DNA from: Helopsaltes ochotensis
Lineage: Eukaryota > Chordata > Aves > Passeriformes > Locustellidae
Length of the DNA stretch: 64,000 nucleotides
Direction of reading: 5' to 3'
NCBI GenBank assembly: GCA_013400155.1
Contig: VXBM01000041.1
Span: 2,217,131 to 2,281,130, forward strand
The notes below the pieces were generated by a model. That model did not search any database. It was given only the letters and a program-made list of their open reading frames with translations, and was not told where the DNA came from. Of the stretch, positions 57,377 to 64,000 are shown in pieces. Positions within the stretch are counted from its first letter, which is position 1; each line of letters opens with the position of its first letter. The translations under genes were made by a program, and so were the position numbers.

Positions 57377-60300
57377 TATTGTATATTTTTCCAAACCATT
57401 TTTTCCTTTATTTTATTACCTATGAATTTTATCTTCCAAAAACATTATCTGTTTTATATTTTTTTCAGTGTCTGCACATCCTGTGGCATTTGCCTGTCTT
57501 ATAAAAAATCTTTGGTTAAAGAAGTAACCTGAATATTCCCACCCTTTTCCCAGGAAGTTTACTCTCAGTCAGCAGTCTGAACAATTCATTATAAGAATTC
57601 TTCAGTCTCCTTTGCCACGTGCCAGATCCTTAAGATATTTATGTCACCTACTAGTTTGGTATATCGCGTTTCTATGAACAATTAATGAACTTAATTTGTT
57701 CACTCTGGAAGAAGTCATCTCTCAATCAATCTTCCAGCATGAAATTTGTCTTTGCAACTTGTTGATATTACATTTCAATTTAATCTATAAGATTAAACTC
57801 CAAGTACCCAATTAAATTCTAGAATGCCTAAGTTCATTTGAAATGGAATCCCAGAGGACTCTCCAACCTTAGTGCAGGCATTTTCTAAAATTTTTAAAGT
57901 TCTCTAAAATTTCTAAAAAAAATGCCAGGAGTGCAAGCATTTTCTAAAACCACCTCATCACAACGAACAGTGAGAAAATGAGCACTGAACACATCAAACA
58001 TCCTGCTTGGCTGTCTCCCTGGAGCTGAGACCTCCATGAGGTCTCATGAGGAGGCAGCATGATTTTGGGAGTCAGGAGACCCAAGTTTTAGCTCTTCCTG
58101 CCTGTCTGCCTACCTGCAGGCACCTTCCTGGGCTGTTGAAGACTTTCCTAAATGCTGTTGAGACACTTGAAACAACAGCAGAATACAAATAGCAGGTTTT
58201 CAGACACAGGTCCTCCTGAAGAAACACAGACCCATTCCAACCTCTCCTACCTCAACCTGACAGAGTCCACAGCTTCAAGGGGAAACTTCTTAATGTGCCA
58301 TGCTTGGTGACCCACATCCTGGCATTCCATCCACATCCAGATAGGTGCTGCAAGTTTGAACTCCAGCATACTGAGAAAGTCATTAAGCTTAAGCCTCCTC
58401 ATTGCTGAACAGATATTCAGAAATTACTAAGAAGGGTGCTCACCCCTATCACATTCTCTCTTGACTCTGTTTCAAGCAAAACAGAAAAAAATCCAGAAAA
58501 TTCTTTCCAAGCAGGCAGGTGTGGCTGGAAGCACCAAAACAACAGGGAGAGCCATCACACACAGACACATTGCACACAAATCTCTGAGGAGTGGCAGATG
58601 GCAGATGAGCCCCATCCCCAGTGATGTTCCTGGTTTGGACACTTCTTGCCACAACCACTCCCATTGGGGGTGGTTCCTGAAGGGAAAAGGTTTGGGAAAT
58701 GTTTGGTTTCCAGGCACTGACTACAACGCCAAGCCCTAAAGTTGGGATTCTGCACCTGCCTCCAAGGTGAGATGACTCAGTCAGGTGTTGTAAGAACTTG
58801 CTGGGAAAGGGGAAATCCAGACCAGCGTGCCAGCTGCTGCCTACTGCAGCATCCAACTGTGAGCTTATTTTCCAGCCTCCGGGCCAGCAGAACACTGGTA
58901 CTGCTGCAGTTCCTAAGGCCAAACTGTTAACTCTTCAGCAACAAGTAAAAAAATGGAAGAAAATAAGAACTATGAGGCTGTACTAGGTTACTGGTTAGGA
59001 GTAATAACTCCTGTTTATTTTCAATATTACCTAAAATGTCTGCTTACCCCTCTGATCACTACCAAGGAGTGCCAAAAGAAGTAGCAATCCCAAGACAAGC
59101 CCCCTTGTACAGCAAACTCTACTGATGCTCAAGAAAGCAATGACACAGAAGCACTAATAAGAGCAAAACAAGGCTATTTAATTGACTGGTTTAGTTTATG
59201 GTGGTGTTGGCTTTTTAAAACAAATTATTTACAGCCAAGTGGGTCTCTGACTCCCACGTCATCCATCCAAGTCACAGCTCAGTGGTTGAGTTATTGTAGA
59301 AATATGTACTGATAACACTTCTTGTGAGTAGTGTGAGGCAAGCAAGTCAGAGAAGGGGCTCAGTGATCTAGGAGGCAGCCCCCTATTTGAGTCACCTCAT
59401 CCTGCATTCAGGAGCAGCTCTGCTGCAATGGGGTTGCAGTCTCTGCTGAGATTGGTAAAACAGACAAGGTAGACACAAAACATTGCTCTTCTTCCTGCAT
59501 AATTAATCTGGCGGGGGGGAAGCTTCCAAGATGCATGATTAGGTAACACTTAGTACCAGGCTGAGCTTGTTCGTCTAATCAACAGCCATAAAATGGTGGC
59601 TGTTTGGTTCAAGAGGAATGGAGGGAGGAAGGTAAGTGTTGATTTTTGACCTAGCTCCTTTAGGCTGTAGTATTTGGGGTTTTATTCAGCGTTTATAGGG
59701 GCTTTTCTTTTTCATGCTTGTTCTTAGTGGTATAAAGGTTATATTTAAGTAATTTAGAGCTGGTAGAAATATTTTTAATTAAAAACTTTTAAATGACTTT
59801 GTAAAGAATTTGAAGTTAATACTTACTAGATTTTTTGTATGAGACCCTGTTCTGAAGTAAAGCTATCTTCCTACTGTGGTATCACCAGAAGTGATCTGTT
59901 AGTCTCTTCTAGGGGAAAAGAGGCTGTTTGTGTCAGACCCTGAGAATCTGTGCCACTTGGATGGCCTGATATGCTTTGTGTTATGTATTAGCACACCTTA
60001 TCCATAAATCTTAGTTAACAAGGGAATTTGTTACTAGTGGAGAATGAAGTGCTTCGCAATGAAGTGTTTTTTACAGACGGTGTCATGTTCTTGAATCTTC
60101 CACATGCCTAAGCTGTGACATCACTTGGACATGGCAAAGGATTGCTCAGTGTTGAATGCTATGTTGTTTAGTCTTCCAGCTCCACCTGAATTTTTCCCAA
60201 CATCTGATAAATTTGCAAATTGCAGGCTACTTTTATTATTGCCTTAAAAGGTGTCACACAAATACTTGCAATGTGGTATAACTGGTTTATTTATGAACTT

Positions 60301-60450
60301 AAAACTGCTATTCTCTTATGAGTACAAGGGAGAGGATGTATAACTCATTCAATGATGGTTGGGGGATTTTTATTGTTTGGGGTTTTTTTAATGTATATAG
60401 CATAGAATTCTTGCTGCCTTGTGTAATTCAAAGAAACAGGTTACCCAAAA

Positions 60451-60485
60451 TTGCAACTTGCTGACTTGAGTTCAGCAAATTGCAA
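60451..60485. repeat. 14-bp inverted repeat (one mismatch), 7-base loop
   Basis: TTGCAACTTGCTGA (60451-60464) and TCAGCAAATTGCAA (60472-60485) pair at 13 of 14 positions around CTTGAGT. Flanking A and T runs extend the stem weakly. Confidence 0.88.
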
Positions 60486-61410
60486 CTTTTAAGTTCATCT
60501 GCTCTGCAAACACTGGGAACAATTATTTCTAAGCAAATATTGCCACCTCTAGCATCTGAGTAAAAATAACAAACATTTTGAGTGCTAAGAAACTTCACAA
60601 TGAGGGATAAGTAGCTTGAGCCAGAAAACTCATAGAGCACAGAGCTGCTGCAAGTAACCCTGAAACACAGTGGTAAGTGAATTAACTTCTGTAATATCAG
60701 ATATGATAACCAATGTGAAGAGTGCAAATCTGCATGCTATCTTCTATTCTCCAGTTTACTTCCCTAAAGGCACTGTATTGTGTGACTTAAGAAAAAACCT
60801 TACTATGAAGAAAAGATCATAAAGTAGGAAGAGAGAAACAAACAGAATGAGAAGAAATAGACTAAAATTATCATCTTTCAAATGCATTAAAAACTCAAAA
60901 ATGTTTTCTCTGTGTCTGTGAAAAGTTAATCAATAAAAGTGTTGGGTGAACTCTGACCCTAATCAATAATCAACCCATTTATTTACAAAACTCGGGGGGG
61001 ATTGACAGGACTCTGAACACGGGAGGGGTTTAAAAGCTTTGATTTAAGAGGCGTGGGGTAAAGTGGGTGCTCACAAGTTCCCCACTGCAGCATTGCTGTG
61101 TTAATGGTTTGCAAATCTTCAGTGCACTTTGCCTTTAAAAGTAATAAATAAATGGGGCAAGTGTGATTTGTCTTCCAGGCATGTTTCAGTAATGCTATAT
61201 CAACCAAATTTGTAGACATGCACAAATGCAGAAAGGGCAATAAGAAAACACAATCTGTTTCAATGTCCTAGCACGCTATGCACAGCTGTGGGTAAAAAGA
61301 TTTTTGACGTGACTGAAAAATTCTCTAAAATTCTGAAATGTTAGGTTTTGAGCTCATTTCAGTTAAGGATCCTAAAAGCCCCTATAAAAATGGTGGGTTC
61401 AGTCAGTAAG

Positions 61411-61481
61411 AGCTGACTGTATGAGCTTTTTACTCATTAAAGACCATGAGCTGAGAGTACGAGCTTTTTACTCATAAAAGA
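61411..61481. repeat. Two-copy tandem duplication, 38-bp period
   Basis: A 33-bp segment at 61411-61443 recurs at 61449-61481 with 29 of 33 bases identical, sharing the core GAGCTTTTTACTCAT. The divergence suggests an old local duplication. Confidence 0.85.
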
Positions 61482-61943
61482 GCAAGCAAGTGTAAGTTGC
61501 CATGAGCACCTTTTATAGAAAAAGATAGGAATGACTACGTTCACAGTTACCAAGGCTTTCTAAAATAAGTGGAGCAATAAACAGAAGCAAAATATGCTTA
61601 AAAAAAAAAAAAACAACAGAACTGAATTGAACCTTCTTGTAGCAAAAAAGATGACTACACACGATTGCAGTTTTACTGCAGACCCAGCTCTAGATACTGT
61701 GAGTACTTTCTTTGCAGCTGAAGTCATCCTTTCTGAACTTAACTTCCTGTAAGATACCTATGTGTTTCTTCTGGCAAGTAAAATCTATGTGGAAAAAAAC
61801 CAGCAGTGAGGAAAAGCAAGTGCTCCTACAATACTTGCTGATTAAAATTTTGATTAATGCTGCTTTTTCTGGATGGTAAATTTGCATGAAATTAAATTCA
61901 AATTTGCGTGGAGATGAAAATTGCTAAAGCTAGTTGTAGATAA

Positions 61944-61956
61944 AAGAGAGAGAGAG
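61944..61956. repeat. (AG)n short microsatellite
   Basis: Six AG units form a short simple repeat in the MATCAP2 intron. Confidence 0.85.
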
Positions 61957-62951
61957 TGACACCTGCTGGGCTTGGAGCTGTGTTCAAGCTGCTGGTTTGG
62001 GCTTTTTTAAGTGCAAGGTATTTCTGTTCGGTATTTTTAGGAGCTGAACTTTGAACACGTGCTTTTCTAGTGACTCAAACTAAGTCTTGTGAAACAATTT
62101 ACATGTTCCTTGTTAATTGTCAGAAATATCATACTTCCTTGAATATGAAATCCTGTACTGCCTTTTATAAAGTTTTTACAGAGCTTTTACTTTACTTTTT
62201 ATGGACAGGGAAAAAGGTAGAGTTACAAATCAGAATAATATTGAGGAATCATTTGTTATTAAAATATTCAGTCTTTAGGCTTAGGGGTTTTTGTTAAAAG
62301 AAGGGTAAACCCAAGGACAGGCTTGCGCCAGAAAATCATCATGCATAAAGGACTTGTAAGGCTCTGCTAGCCCACACTAAAAGGGATAATTTTTATTAAA
62401 TTCTGTTTGTCAAATCAGTAGTTGTTGATTTGCTGTCATCTATGTTGCTAATATTGCTAAAAAAAGAAAATCAAAGGAACACTTATTCAAAAGCTCTAGT
62501 AAAGGAGCAGGTTTTTTTAGTGTCATTACGACTTAGTTTCTTGTTTGGAAATATGGAAGCAGATTTTAAGAATAGAACAGCTGTTCCTTTTTCTCATAAA
62601 AAAAATAAATTTTTAATGAAAACCCAGAAACTGAGTTGTTAAAATATGCAGATATTTTCAATGTGAAAATGGAGACTATCAATACAATGATGTCATGGAT
62701 AATAATATTTTGTACATTCTTGGATTTAGAAAAAGAAAAAAAAATCAGTCTGTTCACAAGTCAGGGATCAGTTCTTACAAACCCTAGTCCTTTTAATTCA
62801 CGTATCTTTTCCACCAGGAATTTTTGTTTTTAGGGAAATATTCATATCACAAAGAAGTGAAACTCATGGAACGGCAGGATGTCTTCCCAAGTTAAGTATC
62901 ACCTGAAAACATGAGTCTCTTTTTAGAAAAGCTTGTCAGACTTAAATAAGA

Positions 62952-62997
62952 TCTAAACCATTTTAAAATAAAATATCTTCTAAACCATTTTAAAATA
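62952..62997. repeat. Perfect 19-bp direct repeat, 27-bp period
   Basis: TCTAAACCATTTTAAAATA occurs at 62952-62970 and 62979-62997 without mismatch, so the duplication is recent or constrained. Confidence 0.9.
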
Positions 62998-63733
62998 GCA
63001 AAAGTGGGAAGATGACTGCTTCTGCTACTGTACAGACAAGCACTGGGTTTTGCCATTTACGTCAAAGTTGAAAGCAAGGCTTTTGTTGTTTAGGTTTTTT
63101 TGTAACTCAGGTAGGAAGCTAAGGCACTAACACAGAATGGGAATGTCTGTAGCTATGTTACCAGTGCAACTGCATGTCACGAAAAAAAACCAAAATTGTC
63201 TCCTTAAAATTTACCTCTCTCTGGAATGGAATTTGGCTGCTGCTTGATTGAGTCGAATGTATATTCAAATACCCTTTCAAAGTTGATTAAAACAAGGAAC
63301 ATCAACATATGCTTATCCAATAACGATGGCCTCAATTAATTGCAATCCCTGTGTCACCAAGAGGATTGGCAGGATTTCTAGGATTTCTATGCTGCCTTAT
63401 TCCTCTGCCTGTTTAGGCACTGTATTTTTCCTGTACTGGACCCTGCCTCATTGCCAAAAAAACCTTTTTTGCTTTAAATTATGTTTCACATAAACCCATT
63501 GAGAAGGAACTGTGCCTTTATCCTTCAAAATCCTGTTAATTTTAGACATGTTTTATTTTTTTTTAATACGAAAGATTTTATTTCAGTTCTACTAGAGCAT
63601 TCTCATCTTTGATGCATTTTTCAAACAGCAGGGGAGAATAAGGTGAAATTACTAGCTACAAACAAAACCAAATACCACGTAGGCGTAGGAAGAAGTCATC
63701 ATTGGAAATGGAGGGGAATAAAGGTAAGTATAC

Positions 63734-64000
63734 CTGTTTAAGAAATCTGTCGGATGCATGGCTGTGCTTTGCTAACACATTTGGCAGAGCAGGGTTGTCA
63801 TACTCAAACTGAGGATTGTACGTGAAATCCGAGTTGAAGAACTTAACCTTCTCTTTCTCCACGTTGGACGGCTTGATTGCCGTCAGCAAACAGAGCTTTT
63901 GGCCGGCGGCGTCGCCCTCCTTCCCGCGGCTTCTCGAGGACTGGGATTGCTTGGGCTTCGCGAGAGCGGGATGCTTCTTGGTCCTGCTCCTGGGCCGCGG
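63734..64000 (-). CDS. MATCAP2: MATCAP2 N-terminal-side exon, partial at window edge
   Basis: The frame is open from the window edge to the donor AAACAG/GTATAC at 63734, 89 codons. The first part is rich in Lys, Arg, Ser and Pro (RSRTKKHPALAKPKQSQSSR) and probably disordered and microtubule-binding. The second part, LLTAIKPSNVEKEKVKFFNS, DFTYNPQFEYDNPALPNVLA, KHSHASDRFLKQ, is typical of the region before the KIAA0895 catalytic domain. The start codon lies beyond the window. The edge half (63890-64000) is CpG-rich, unlike the rest. The frame joins SINIMRR at 56020 across a 7.7-kb intron. Confidence 0.94.

Larger units (their letters stand above)
56021..63733 (-). other. MATCAP2: MATCAP2 intron (7.7 kb)
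   Basis: This is the largest MATCAP2 intron in the window. It carries no recognisable transposon, but several short hairpins (56852-56906, 57341-57376, 59581-59604, 60451-60485), short tandem duplications (61411-61481, 62952-62997) and an (AG)n run at 61944-61956. A 58440-58980 patch is unusually open in several frames. No gene recognised. Confidence 0.82.

Noticed and set aside
1..64000. CRISPR arrays, operons, prophage or other prokaryotic systems
   Set aside because: The window is spliced vertebrate sequence. No regularly spaced repeats or polycistronic layout was seen.
1..64000. tRNA, rRNA or known snRNA genes
   Set aside because: No cloverleaf with A/B boxes and no conserved RNA gene sequence was noticed on reading. 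A covariance-model search would be needed to exclude small intronic RNAs.

Overview
This is a vertebrate nuclear window, most likely from a bird. The evidence is split coding exons with canonical GT/AG borders, sparse CR1 LINE fragments as the only recognisable dispersed repeats, fairly compact introns, and the order EEPD1 (+) followed by MATCAP2/KIAA0895 (-). As I recall, that convergent order is shared by amniotes, with ANLN beyond MATCAP2. CR1 also occurs in turtles and crocodilians, so 'bird' is an inference. There is no prokaryotic-style gene organisation. Almost all open frames here are chance frames in introns, UTRs or repeats.

Positions 1-37,350 hold the 3' half of EEPD1 on the + strand. 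Six coding exons (8154-8205, 24491-24601, 27929-28063, 29213-29345, 36557-36751, 36858-37057) join without a frame break. They encode about 274 C-terminal residues, which is most of the endonuclease/exonuclease/phosphatase (EEP) fold: QE, NLHL, GDFN, LDNIW and SEH motifs in the expected order. The large upstream coding exon, which should carry the N-terminus and helix-hairpin-helix repeats, lies before the window. A canonical AATAAA sits about 270 bp after the stop.

Positions 37,350 to about 44,430 are a convergent intergenic spacer in which I recognise no gene.

Positions from about 44,430 to 64,000 hold most of MATCAP2 (KIAA0895, also TMCP2) on the - strand. Six coding exons (63734 to beyond 64000, 55877-56020, 53643-53775, 52135-52440, 51522-51619, 47414-47575) give about 369 continuous residues of a tubulin-tail carboxypeptidase. 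The catalytic HEIGTH zinc motif is split by an intron inside its glycine codon. A probable 3' UTR of about 3 kb ends at an AATAAA on the - strand near 44,450.

The two genes are neighbours but not functionally linked: EEPD1 belongs to DNA repair and cholesterol-efflux biology, MATCAP2 to microtubule modification. Five CR1 fragments, several microsatellites and a 62-bp poly-T run with one unresolved base (34,454) make up the repeats. I found no convincing undescribed system. The best non-coding leads are short perfect or near-perfect hairpins (57341-57376, 56852-56906, 60451-60485), a CRE plus a 12-bp TAATCATGATTA palindrome (13195-13309), and a homeodomain-motif-rich block next to EEPD1 exon 6 (28660-28880).
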